Below are positions 53,218-61,015 of a stretch of 64,000 bases of DNA, piece after piece. Each line of letters opens with the position of its first letter. Positions within the stretch are counted from its first letter, which is position 1. This DNA comes from Acidimicrobiales bacterium (lineage in GTDB: Bacteria; Actinomycetota; Acidimicrobiia; Acidimicrobiales; MedAcidi-G1). The stretch lies in assembly GCA_014237715.1 (NCBI GenBank), contig JAAZZG010000009.1, positions 1 through 64,000 on the forward strand. Reading direction: 5' to 3'. The position numbers and the translations under genes were made by a program. A model generated the notes under the pieces. It had not been told where the DNA came from. It was given only the letters and a program-made list of their open reading frames with translations, and did no database searches.

Positions 53218-54735
53218 TCAGTCGCCCGTCTGGCTTCGCGCCTCATGGGCGGCCAGGGTTCGGCGGTCCAGCTTGTCGCCTGCGTTCAGTGGGAGCCGAT
53301 CCACGATGCGGACGGCTCCGGGCAGCTTGTAGCCCGACAGGTCGTCGTGTCCGTGGGCTATCAGGTCATGCAGGGTCGGCGGATGGTCCGGATCGGCCGG
53401 AACTATGACGGCAACGCCGATCTCGCCCATGGTTGAGTCAGGCCGGGGCACCACGGCCACCTGGGCAACCGCCGGATGGGTGCCCAGCACCGCCTCGACC
53501 TCGAGCGGGTAGACGTTGTAGCCGCCACGGATGTACATCTCCTTGACCCGTCCGGCCAGCCGGAAGCAACCGGCGTCGTCCACGTGGGCCAGGTCGCCGG
53601 TGCGGAGCCAGCCGTCGACCAGAGCTTCGGTGCTCCCCCCTGGGTCGTTCCAGTAGCCGGACATGGCACTCGGCGTCTGTAGCCATAGTTCGCCTACCTC
53701 GCCGTCGGTGAGGGTCTGACTGTCGCCGTCGCGGACCTCGGCGGCAACCCCTGGGCGGGGTCGCCCCACCGTGTAGAGCGCCTCGTCGTCGTCGGCGTCC
53801 AACGCCGTACCCAGACCGGTGCCACCGGATTCGGTGGACGAGTAACGGATCGAATAGGCCGCGCCGAATCGTTCACGGGCCTCAATGACCAGCGCTGGCG
53901 GCGACGGTCCTGCACCAACCACGATGGACCGCACGCACGACAGGTCCCGATCGTCGAATCCCGGCTCCTGCATGAGGAGCGAGATCTGGGCGGCGACCCC
54001 GTTCACGGCCGGGAGTCGGTACCGCTCCACCAGGTCCAGGAGGCCGCTGGCTGTCCAGCGGTCCATGACGTGGATGGTGGCGCCCGAGGCCAGCTGCCAC
54101 CCGAGTTTGGTCATCACACCGACGTGAGCGAACGCCGTGCCGCTGACCATGTGGCCGCCCGATCCCCATGCGCCACCGGTATCCAGAGCATGGATGGCTA
54201 CCAGTTGCCGGTCGGTGAACCAGGCGCCGCGGGGATCGCCGGTGGTACCGGACGTGAAGCAAATGCAGGTCGGCCGGTCAGGGTCCGCTGGGACGGCCGG
54301 GACGACCCCCCCATGGCCCCGGAGGCCGGCCAGCAGCTGGGTTGGATCCGTACTGTTGTCGACCAGCTCGACGCGACAATCTTCGGGAATCCCATCGGAG
54401 AGGGCATCGTTGGCCAGGATCAGGTCAGGATCGACGGCCTCGACGATGAGAGCTCGTTCTCGAGCCCGGAGACGGGGATTGGCACCCGCGGTGGCCGCTC
54501 CGACCTTGGCGGCTGCTAGGTATCCCACCGCGTACTCGAGGCCGGAAGGCAGGGAGAGCAGGAGGACGCTGCCGGGCCCTAGTCCTCGGCCGGCCAGCCC
54601 GGCGGCCACCTCGTCGCTGGCCCGGTCGAGTTCCCGGTAGGACAATTCGGTGCCGTCGGCCAGCTGGAACGCTGCCCGATTGCCGAACCGGCGGGCAGCC
54701 TCGGCCACCGTTTCAGCTAGCAGGGGCCTGTTCAT
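53218..54735 (-). CDS. AMP-dependent acyl-CoA synthetase/ligase
   Basis: The 505-residue ANL enzyme has CICFTSGTTGDPRGAWFT (AMP-binding loop), YSSTESGGTG, GWLRTGDLAHVDDAGCFRLAGR and VKEMYIRGGYNVYPLEVE, and the catalytic Lys in PLNAGDKLDRR near the C-terminus. It would activate a carboxylic acid to an acyl-CoA. The substrate is not predictable. It is last on the minus strand after the ArsC-family gene, with a 50-base gap. Confidence 0.93.
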   Translation of the reverse strand: MNRPLLAETVAEAARRFGNRAAFQLADGTELSYRELDRASDEVAAGLAGRGLGPGSVLLLSLPSGLEYAVGYLAAAKVGAATAGANPRLRARERALIVEAVDPDLILANDALSDGIPEDCRVELVDNSTDPTQLLAGLRGHGGVVPAVPADPDRPTCICFTSGTTGDPRGAWFTDRQLVAIHALDTGGAWGSGGHMVSGTAFAHVGVMTKLGWQLASGATIHVMDRWTASGLLDLVERYRLPAVNGVAAQISLLMQEPGFDDRDLSCVRSIVVGAGPSPPALVIEARERFGAAYSIRYSSTESGGTGLGTALDADDDEALYTVGRPRPGVAAEVRDGDSQTLTDGEVGELWLQTPSAMSGYWNDPGGSTEALVDGWLRTGDLAHVDDAGCFRLAGRVKEMYIRGGYNVYPLEVEAVLGTHPAVAQVAVVPRPDSTMGEIGVAVIVPADPDHPPTLHDLIAHGHDDLSGYKLPGAVRIVDRLPLNAGDKLDRRTLAAHEARSQTGD

Positions 54736-54785
54736 CTAGTTCCCGTCCTGCGAGCGCTCATCAGGTCACCGGTCGATCGGAGATC

Positions 54786-55157
54786 TCAGGCGTCGAGGAG
54801 TTCGAGGATGCGATCGGCCGGTCGGGCGACTACCGCCCGGTTGCCGAGGATTCCAATGGGTCGCTGCATGAGTTCGGGATGTGCGGAGATCAGGTCGACC
54901 ACGACGGTCGGATCATCCAGCGACGTCGGGTCGACGTTCAACGCATCGAACCCGTCTCCCCGGCGGATCATCTCCGCGGGGCCCAGAGTGACCATGTCCA
55001 GGATTCGCACCAGCAGGTCGTGATCCAGCGGCTCGTCCATGTATTCGATGACGTCGAACTCGACGCCGCGCTCCTCGAGAATTCCGAGGGCGCCCCGGGA
55101 CTTCCCTCAGACCGGGTTGTGGACGAGTAGGAGCCGACGGGGATCGATGGAAGCCAT
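54786..55157 (-). CDS. ArsC-family reductase with predicted selenocysteine at the catalytic position (A)
   Basis: Reading from ATG 55157, the frame gives MASIDPRRLLLVHNPV, then TGA (55107-55109), then GKSRGALGILEERG, and stays open to the stop at 54786. The family motif is HNPxCxKSR, so TGA replaces exactly the nucleophilic Cys (residue 17 of 123). The three arginines used by arsenate reductases are matched by MIRRGDGF, LMQRPIGIL and VARPADRIL. A stem-loop suited as SECIS follows 22 nt after the TGA. TACCGT lies seven bases before the ATG. Standard calling would show only 55040-54786. Possible roles are arsenate reduction or Spx/YfgD-like redox work; the neighbours show no arsenic operon. Confidence 0.82.
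55068..55093 (-). promoter_or_regulatory. SECIS-like stem-loop of ArsC-family gene A
   Basis: On the minus strand GCGC-CCTCG pairs with CGAGG-A-GCGC: nine base pairs with one bulged A. The 7-base apical loop starts with G (55084-55078). The loop begins 22 nt after the TGA, inside the 16-37 nt spacing and G-in-first-two-loop-positions rule commonly used for bacterial SECIS elements. Confidence 0.7.
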
Positions 55158-55164
55158 GCGCCGG

Positions 55165-55170
55165 ACGGTA
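55165..55170 (-). promoter_or_regulatory. -10 box of ArsC-family gene A
   Basis: TACCGT on the minus strand, seven bases before the ATG at 55157. It supports the start that precedes the TGA codon. Confidence 0.5.
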
Positions 55171-55190
55171 CCGCGCGCTTCGCCCGCCCC

Positions 55191-55196
55191 TAGAAT
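55191..55196 (+). promoter_or_regulatory. -10 box before ybaK and its short upstream frame
   Basis: TAGAAT lies six bases before a GTG at 55203, back to back with the promoter of ArsC-family gene A. Confidence 0.45.
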
Positions 55197-55202
55197 CGTC
55201 GC

Positions 55203-55286
55203 GTGGCCTACCCCTCATGTGGGCTGCACGCAACCCGGGCGGACCGAGCATCGGCCGCCCCTTCGATCCGGGAGTTCGACCCATGA
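55203..55286 (+). CDS. Possible 27-codon upstream frame coupled to ybaK
   Basis: A GTG six bases after a TAGAAT box opens a 27-codon frame, ending in a TGA that overlaps the ybaK ATG (ATGA). It is either a translated leader that feeds ribosomes to ybaK or only the untranslated leader. The peptide (MAYPSCGLHATRADRASAAP...) shows no family. Confidence 0.3.
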   Translation: MAYPSCGLHATRADRASAAPSIREFDP

Positions 55287-55756
55287 GCCGACGCAGCGAC
55301 GCCATTGAGCGCTTCACCGTCGAAGCCGAGGCCTCGGGGCTCGAGATCGAGGTACAGCAGTATCCCGGTGGAACCCGGACGGCGGCCGATGCGGCTGACG
55401 CCGTGGGTTGCCACGTGGATCAGATCGTGAAGTCGTTGGTGTTCATGGCCGACGTCCGGCCGGTACTCGTGTTGTGCTCGGGCGGCCGCCGGGTCGATGA
55501 GGAACGCCTGGCGTCCTATCTGGGTACCGAGATCAGGATCGCCGGGGCCAGCGAGGTCCGGGCGGCCACCGGGTTCGCCATTGGTGGGACGCCGCCGCTG
55601 GGGCACACCGTTCCGTTGCGGACCGTGGTCGACCCTCATCTCATGGACTTCGACGAGGTGTGGGCGGCGGCCGGCACCCCCGATTCGGTGTTTCCCGTGA
55701 AGCCCAAGGACCTGGTCAAGGCCACCTCGGGTGCGGTGGTCGGCGTCACCCGCTGA
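55283..55756 (+). CDS. ybaK: YbaK/EbsC-family aminoacyl-tRNA deacylase
   Basis: The 157-residue protein has the trans-editing domain: AADAADAVGCHVDQIVKSLVFMAD with the conserved Lys in QIVKSLVF, VLVLCSGGRRVDEERLASYLG and ATGFAIGGTPPLGH with the GxxPxGH motif. It would hydrolyse mischarged aminoacyl-tRNAs such as Cys-tRNA(Pro). ATG at 55283 fits family length; a longer start at 55217 is possible. It is divergent from ArsC-family gene A. Confidence 0.92.
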   Translation: MSRRSDAIERFTVEAEASGLEIEVQQYPGGTRTAADAADAVGCHVDQIVKSLVFMADVRPVLVLCSGGRRVDEERLASYLGTEIRIAGASEVRAATGFAIGGTPPLGHTVPLRTVVDPHLMDFDEVWAAAGTPDSVFPVKPKDLVKATSGAVVGVTR

Positions 55757-55765
55757 CCGGCAGTC

Positions 55766-56227
55766 TCAGGCTTGGTCGTCCAGTGGGATGGCGGTGGTGG
55801 ACTTGAGTTCCTCCATGACGAAGATCGAACGGAAGCCCGAGAAGCCGACACGCTGGGTCATCCGCTTGTAGAAATCGTCGTAGGCGGCGATGTCGCGGAC
55901 GAGTACCCGAAGCATGTAGTCCACTTCACCACTGGTTCGCCAGGCGTTCACGATCTCGGGAAACTCGGCGATGCCCAGGGTGAACTGCTCCAGCCAATCG
56001 GCGGAGTGGTCGGTGGTGCGGATCTCCACGAGGGCGGTGAGGCCGCGTCCGACCGCCGCGGGATCGACGAGGGCCACCCGTCCACGAAGGATGCCCTGGT
56101 CCTGAAGGCGTTGGACCCGTCGCCAACACGATGTGGCCGAGAGGCCGACCCGTTCGCCGAGTTCGTTGGTGGAGAGGGATCCATCCTCTTGGAGGAGACG
56201 CAGTAGATCCCGGTCGATGGCATCCAT
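55766..56227 (-). CDS. Lrp/AsnC-family regulator
   Basis: The 153-residue protein starts MDAIDRDLLRLLQEDGSLSTNELGERVGLSATSCWRRVQRL, the AsnC helix-turn-helix (residues 1-60, quoted in parts), followed by a RAM ligand domain (about 68-145, VNAWRTSGEVDYMLRVLV). It is a leucine-responsive or amino-acid-responsive global or local regulator. Its -10 box lies inside a TGCAA-N5-TTGCA repeat, suggesting autoregulation. It is convergent with ybaK. Confidence 0.93.
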   Translation of the reverse strand: MDAIDRDLLRLLQEDGSLSTNELGERVGLSATSCWRRVQRLQDQGILRGRVALVDPAAVGRGLTALVEIRTTDHSADWLEQFTLGIAEFPEIVNAWRTSGEVDYMLRVLVRDIAAYDDFYKRMTQRVGFSGFRSIFVMEELKSTTAIPLDDQA

Positions 56228-56229
56228 GG

Positions 56230-56244
56230 TGCAAGCATATTGCA
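56230..56244. promoter_or_regulatory. Candidate Lrp operator over the lrp -10 box
   Basis: TGCAA-GCATA-TTGCA is a perfect inverted repeat three bases upstream of the lrp start. The minus-strand -10 box TATGCT (56234-56239) lies inside it, six bases before the ATG, so bound protein would block its own promoter. The surrounding 110 bases are unusually AT-rich. Confidence 0.55.
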
Positions 56245-56339
56245 GTTTGTAGGTTATATACGGATAAGAGATGCACGATTATGCTGATATGGCGCAATAA
56301 CGCACGGATTTCTCGGGGATTCTCCAATAAGTTCATGCC

Positions 56340-56633
56340 ATGGTCGCCCACTACGACGTCAGCTCCCATGACGCCAGCCCCCGGCATCCATCCACGCTGT
56401 TCACGGCGCACCCGGCATCGGTCGGCGAGACGTGGTCGCAGCACGCTCGGTTCGCATTTTCGCTTGCCGGGAGATTGGTTGTTGCTGCCATGGCTGCAGC
56501 GGTGCACGCCCTGTTTCCCTTCCTCTGTCAGACGACGGCCAGTCGGACCATCGACTCACTCCACGCCCTGATCCACGACCCTCGGGGCGTCGAGCCGGTG
56601 GCAGCCACCATCACGGAGCCTCTGGCTGAGTAA
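56340..56633 (+). CDS. DUF6356-family small membrane protein
   Basis: The 97-residue protein has LFTAHPASVGETWSQHARFAF, one hydrophobic helix (LVVAAMAAAVHALFPFL) and TASRTIDSLHAL. This pattern of HPxSVGETxxxH, xHALFPF and TxSRT matches DUF6356, best known from proteobacteria. Function unknown. Its presence in an actinobacterial-type genome may reflect transfer, but codon use looks ordinary. It begins downstream of the AT-rich lrp control region and ends 10 bases before the asparaginase gene. Confidence 0.8.
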   Translation: MVAHYDVSSHDASPRHPSTLFTAHPASVGETWSQHARFAFSLAGRLVVAAMAAAVHALFPFLCQTTASRTIDSLHALIHDPRGVEPVAATITEPLAE

Positions 56634-56643
56634 TCCTGTTCCC

Positions 56644-57615
56644 ATGAGCCCGGCGTCGTACCTCCCTCCGCTGGTCGTCGAGGTCACTCGGGGTGATCGG
56701 CTTGAGAGTCGACACGAGGTCGACGTGGCCATCGTCGATGCAGACGGCCGACTGGTCCGTGCCTACGGCGATGCCCATCGTGACGTGATGCCCCGTTCAG
56801 CATGCAAGCCCGTCCAGGCGTTGCCGCTGGTGACCACCGGGGCCGCCGACGCCTTCAGTCTGGGCAGTGTCGAGTTGGCCCTGGCGTGCGCCAGTCACGA
56901 CGGTGAGCCGGGCCATGTCTCCGCTGTCCGGGCCTGGCTCGGTCGACTCGGTCTGGACGCCGGTGCCCTGGCGTGTGGAAGCCACCTTCCGATGCACGCG
57001 GGCTCGGCCGCCGACATGGTGGCGGCCGGTGACATACCGGATCAGACGCACAATAACTGTTCTGGCAAGCACGTCGGCTTCCTGACCGTGCTCCGCCACC
57101 TCGATCTGCCACTGGACGGATATCTGGATCCCTCCCATCCGCTGCAGGCCGATCACGTGACTCCGGCTCTGGCTGAGGCTTGCGGGGTCGATCTGGCCAG
57201 CCAGGTTCCCGGCATCGACGGATGTGGGATCCCGGTCTGGTCCGTGCCCCTTGATGGCCTTGCCGGCGCCTGGGCCGGCCTCGGTTCGGCAGCGGCCGGC
57301 GCACCGGCCACCCGTCTGTTGGACGCCATGCGCGCCGAACCGTTCCATGTGGCTGGTAGCGACCGGACCTGTACTCGGATCATCCGGGCGGCGTCGGGTT
57401 CCGCCGTGGTCAAGACCGGCGCAGAGGGCGTGTTCTGCGCTGCCCTGCCCGCCAGTGGGCTGGGCCTGGGGTTGAAGGTTCGGGACGGGGCGAGGCGGGC
57501 CGCCGATGCGGCAGTCCTCCACCTGCTGACAGATCTGGGATGCCTCCCGGACGATGGCCCCGAACTGCTCCACAACCGGGCCGGCACGATCGTGGGCCAA
57601 GTTCGCGTGGCGTAG
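56644..57615 (+). CDS. L-asparaginase II family protein
   Basis: The 323-residue protein belongs to the Rhizobium-type asparaginase family, unrelated to the common AnsA/B fold. Its motifs include MPRSACKPVQALPLV near residue 50, CASHDGEPGHV, QTHNNCSGKHVGFL near 137 and GIDGCGIPVW. The Ser-Lys pairs and Cys are the catalytic set. It would release ammonia from asparagine. It lies behind DUF6356 in the same direction and near an Lrp regulator. Confidence 0.92.
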   Translation: MSPASYLPPLVVEVTRGDRLESRHEVDVAIVDADGRLVRAYGDAHRDVMPRSACKPVQALPLVTTGAADAFSLGSVELALACASHDGEPGHVSAVRAWLGRLGLDAGALACGSHLPMHAGSAADMVAAGDIPDQTHNNCSGKHVGFLTVLRHLDLPLDGYLDPSHPLQADHVTPALAEACGVDLASQVPGIDGCGIPVWSVPLDGLAGAWAGLGSAAAGAPATRLLDAMRAEPFHVAGSDRTCTRIIRAASGSAVVKTGAEGVFCAALPASGLGLGLKVRDGARRAADAAVLHLLTDLGCLPDDGPELLHNRAGTIVGQVRVA

Positions 57616-57671
57616 TTGCCCGTGCCGGATTACCCCTGGCTGGACCAGCGTATGGCTGGTCTGAAGGCTCT

Positions 57672-57699
57672 GTTCCCTAGGGTGGGTTCCCTAGGGTGG
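57672..57699. repeat. Two exact tandem copies of a 14-bp unit
   Basis: GTTCCCTAGGGTGG is directly repeated without mismatch. Each copy holds the palindrome CCCTAGGG. It lies just before the SDR gene and may be a paired operator or a slippage product. Confidence 0.75.
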
Positions 57700-57736
57700 C
57701 GGACTGAAGACGACGGAGATCTGAAGGATCGCTTCG

Positions 57737-58654
57737 ATGGAGAGCACTTCAATGGGCAGTTGTGACGGACGGGTGGTGATCGTGACCGGAGCCGGTCGTG
57801 GTCTCGGACGGGCCCATGCCCTGGCCTTTGCGGCCGAGGGTGCCCACGTGGTGGTCAACGACCTCGGGGTGGGACGCGAGGGACAGGACCCCGATGCGGC
57901 CGTGAGCCCGGCCCACGAAGTGGTGGCCGCCATCGAGGCCATGGGTGGCCAGGCCATCGTCGACGGAGCGGACGTGGCCGACTGGGATCAGGCCGAGTCC
58001 ATGGTGGCCCGGGCCGTCGATACGTGGGGACGCCTCGACACGTTGGTCTGCAATGCCGGGTTCCTTCAGGATCGCATGCTGGCCAACATGGGTGAGGACG
58101 AGTGGGACTCGGTGACCCGGGTCCACCTGAAGGGGCACTTCGCCCCGGCCCGTCATGCCATAGCCCACTGGCGCGAGCGGTCCAAAGGCGGCGAGGAGGT
58201 GGCCGGTCGGGTGGTCATGACGTCGTCCGGCGCGGGCTTGATGGGCAGCATCGGGCAGGGCAACTATGCGGCGGCCAAGGCCGGGATCGCCTTGCTGGTC
58301 GTCCAGGCGGCGGCCGAGTGGGGCCGTTACGGGGTGTTGGTCAACGGGGTGGCCCCCGATGCGCGGACCCGCATGACCGAGGGCGTGTTCTACGGCGATG
58401 CACCCGACAATGCATGGGACGAGAAGGACCCGGCCAACGTGTCACCCCTGATGGTCTGGCTGGGGAGCGGGGCGTGTGACGTGACCGGCCGGGTCTTCGA
58501 GGCCACCGGTGGCCAGTTGAACGTGTGCGATGGATGGCAGCACGGCCCCGTGGTCTCAGTGGGGGAGCGTCGGTTCACCGTTGACGAGGTGGGCGAGGCT
58601 GTACGCCGGTCGATCGCCGAGGGCCCCGAGCCGGCGCCCGTCTTTGGAAGCTGA
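57737..58654 (+). CDS. Short-chain dehydrogenase (3-hydroxyacyl-CoA type)
   Basis: The 305-residue SDR has TGAGRGLGRAHALAFAAEGA (cofactor loop), NDLGVGREG, CNAGFLQDRML and the catalytic Ser with Tyr-Lys in MTSSGAGLMG and GNYAAAKAG. The long insert and DLGVG match the dehydrogenase unit of peroxisomal multifunctional proteins, so (R)-3-hydroxyacyl-CoA is a likely substrate. It lies alone. Confidence 0.9.
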   Translation: MESTSMGSCDGRVVIVTGAGRGLGRAHALAFAAEGAHVVVNDLGVGREGQDPDAAVSPAHEVVAAIEAMGGQAIVDGADVADWDQAESMVARAVDTWGRLDTLVCNAGFLQDRMLANMGEDEWDSVTRVHLKGHFAPARHAIAHWRERSKGGEEVAGRVVMTSSGAGLMGSIGQGNYAAAKAGIALLVVQAAAEWGRYGVLVNGVAPDARTRMTEGVFYGDAPDNAWDEKDPANVSPLMVWLGSGACDVTGRVFEATGGQLNVCDGWQHGPVVSVGERRFTVDEVGEAVRRSIAEGPEPAPVFGS

Positions 58655-58696
58655 TTGCCGGCACCTGAGGGTCCCAACGGTGGTTGACCGGGTGGG

Positions 58697-59152
58697 TCAG
58701 GACGCCTGTTCGGCGTCGGCTCCCCGGGTGAGGGCCTCGTCGAGGAGTTGGTGTGCGGAGTCGCGGTCGACGCCCAACTGGCGGACCTCGAAGGCGAAGC
58801 GGTCGGCGGCCGCGGCCAGGCGTTCGCGGCGCTGTTGGAGAGGCTCGGAGTGGGGCGGCTCGTCAACCACGAAGGTGCCTCGTCGCCCGCGACCCTCGAG
58901 TGCCCCGGAAGCCTCCAGTTCGCGGTAGGCCCGGGCCACCGTGCCTGGGGCCAGGGCGAGCGCATCGGCCATGTCGCGGACGGTGGGGAGGCGGGAGCCC
59001 GCCACGAGGTGGCCGACGGCCACCATCACCGAGAGCTGGGCCCTCAACTGTTCGTAGAGGGGGACGGAGACGTTGGCATCCAGGCGGATGACGAGGCGGC
59101 GGCGTCGACCGGTGGGGTCGATCGAGTCGGCGATGGTCGGGCCTGTCTGCAT
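58697..59152 (-). CDS. GntR-family regulator, YtrA type
   Basis: The 151-residue protein has a winged helix (about residues 25-95) with LYEQLRAQLSVMVAVGHLVAG, SRLPTVRDMADALALAPGTVARAYRELEASG (parts) and RRGTFV. Only a short helical tail (about 55 residues) follows, which is characteristic of the YtrA subfamily. Such regulators usually control ABC transporter genes, none of which is adjacent. Its -10 box sits within a palindromic site, suggesting autoregulation. Confidence 0.92.
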   Translation of the reverse strand: MQTGPTIADSIDPTGRRRRLVIRLDANVSVPLYEQLRAQLSVMVAVGHLVAGSRLPTVRDMADALALAPGTVARAYRELEASGALEGRGRRGTFVVDEPPHSEPLQQRRERLAAAADRFAFEVRQLGVDRDSAHQLLDEALTRGADAEQAS

Positions 59153-59156
59153 ATAC

Positions 59157-59181
59157 GTTTACTGTATCAGTACAAATAAAC
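59157..59181. promoter_or_regulatory. Nested inverted repeat over the gntR promoter
   Basis: TACTG-TAT-CAGTA (59160-59172) lies within outer arms GTTTA (59157) and TAAAC (59177-59181). The minus-strand -10 box TACAGT (59161-59166), eight bases before the gntR ATG, is inside it. It is a good candidate operator for the regulator itself and possibly for glnB on the other side. Confidence 0.5.
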
Positions 59182-59193
59182 AGAACTAGTTAA

Positions 59194-59637
<444 letters not shown>

Positions 59638-59653
59638 TTCCTGCAGGCAGGCA

Positions 59654-59678
59654 CCTCCCGGTCATCTCGTCCGGGAGG
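59654..59678 (+). terminator. Hairpin after glnB
   Basis: CCTCCCGG and CCGGGAGG form an eight-bp stem with a 9-base loop, 16 bases after the glnB stop. No T-run follows, so it may be a weak or factor-dependent terminator. Confidence 0.5.
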
Positions 59679-59687
59679 GGTGACGAC

Positions 59688-59693
59688 TACCGT
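59688..59693 (+). promoter_or_regulatory. -10 box of the following crotonase gene
   Basis: TACCGT is eight bases before the ATG at 59702 (five before an in-frame GTG). Confidence 0.35.
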
Positions 59694-59701
59694 CGACGGT
59701 G

Positions 59702-60562
59702 ATGAGCGACGACCCGACCCCCCAGCAGTCTGATATTGAGCAGCCTGACGTCGAGGAACAGGTCCGGTTCGAGATTCGGAACCAGGTGGCGTGGATCACC
59801 ATCGACAACCCGACCAAGGGCAACGCCATCTCGCCGGACATGCGGGACCGCATGGCTTCGCTGGTCAACGGTTGCAACGGCCGGTTCGAGGCCCGTGCCA
59901 TCGTGATCACTGCTGTAGGCCGGAAACTCTTCTGCCCGGGGGCCGACATCAGCGTCGGTCGTGAGTTCGCTCCGCGACCCGACGATGCTCCACCGCTCGC
60001 CGTCGGCGAGTCCCGACGCATGATGCTCGAGGGCCAGCTCAAGTTGATGCCGGCCATACTGGACAGTGAACTCCCGGTGATCGCCGCGGTGAACGGCACG
60101 GCGGCCGGCGTGGGGGCCCACCTGGCGTTGTGCTGTGACCTGGTGATCATGGCCGACAACGCCAAGCTCATCGAGGTATTCGCTCGTCGAGGCCTGGTGC
60201 CCGACGGGCTCGGTGCCTGGATCCTGCCCCGCCTGGTGGGACTACAGAAGGCTAAGGAACTCATGTTCTTCGCCGAGGACATCAGCGCCGAAGAGGCTCT
60301 CCGCATCGGGCTCTGCAACCGAGTGGTTCCCGGCGACGATCTCATCGAGGCCGCCACCGAATGGGCGGAACGGCTGGCCAGCGGCCCGACCCGAAGCTTC
60401 ATGCTCACTAAGTGGCTGGTGAACCGTTCGTTGGACGTCGACCGGCGCACGCTGGAGGACAACGAGGCGTGGGCTGTGGAACTCAACAACGGCACCTTGG
60501 ACTCCGGCGAGGGCCTGGCCAGCTTTCGCGAGCGCCGCGACCCGGTGTGGCGGGGTTTCTAG
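59702..60562 (+). CDS. Enoyl-CoA hydratase/isomerase family protein
   Basis: The 286-residue protein has the crotonase blocks KLFCPGADISVGREF near residue 80 and VIAAVNGTAAGVGAHLALCCDLVIMAD near residue 125-150 (parts), then IEVFARRGLVPDGLGAW. The tail WLVNRSLDVDRRTLEDNE fits 2-(1,2-epoxy)acyl or general enoyl-CoA hydratases. The N-terminus has about 22 extra polar residues. The substrate is not known. Confidence 0.9.
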   Translation: MSDDPTPQQSDIEQPDVEEQVRFEIRNQVAWITIDNPTKGNAISPDMRDRMASLVNGCNGRFEARAIVITAVGRKLFCPGADISVGREFAPRPDDAPPLAVGESRRMMLEGQLKLMPAILDSELPVIAAVNGTAAGVGAHLALCCDLVIMADNAKLIEVFARRGLVPDGLGAWILPRLVGLQKAKELMFFAEDISAEEALRIGLCNRVVPGDDLIEAATEWAERLASGPTRSFMLTKWLVNRSLDVDRRTLEDNEAWAVELNNGTLDSGEGLASFRERRDPVWRGF

Positions 60563-60632
60563 GACCCGTGCGTCCAGGGCCGGTGCTTCTAATGTCAGCC
60601 GTGATCACGGCGTACAGACGAGGGCTGGACTG

Positions 60633-60938
60633 ATGATCATCCGGGTTGATGCAGCGGGTGAGATCCGGGTCGACGAGTACGACGTGTTCACCGACTTCCA
60701 CGTCGAGGACAGCGCCGGGTTTTCCACCGGTGACCTGGCAGCCACCATGGGCGAGGGCACCCGGGCCGACGGCGAACACCTCTGGATCGCCGAGACGGCC
60801 GTCCGTCACTGGCTGTCTGGCCGCATCGACGAAACCTGGGACGAGGGCTTCTCGGGGATGTTCGACTTCGCCCGTTCCAAGGGCTGGACCAACGACGCAG
60901 GCACCCATCTACGGACCCACGTCGAGCACCCCGACTGA
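60633..60938 (+). CDS. Hypothetical protein of 101 residues
   Basis: The soluble, acidic protein starts MIIRVDAAGEIRVDEYDVF, contains DLAATMGEGTRADGEHLWIAETAVRHWL (in parts) and ends THVEHPD. It has no signal peptide or membrane segment, and no Cys. No family is recognised. It lies 77 bases before ArsC-family gene B, in the same direction, so the two may be cotranscribed. Confidence 0.65.
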   Translation: MIIRVDAAGEIRVDEYDVFTDFHVEDSAGFSTGDLAATMGEGTRADGEHLWIAETAVRHWLSGRIDETWDEGFSGMFDFARSKGWTNDAGTHLRTHVEHPD

Positions 60939-61015
60939 TTCGCTTCCGATCGACTCGTTCCAGACTGAGAACCCGGCCCATCGAGTTTCGGGCCCCGAAC
61001 ATGACAGGAGTTTTC

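Noticed and set aside
54786-55157. Interpreting the TGA-interrupted ArsC gene as a pseudogene
   Set aside because: There is only one stop, it lies at the nucleophile codon, all other motifs are intact and a second paralog has the same feature.
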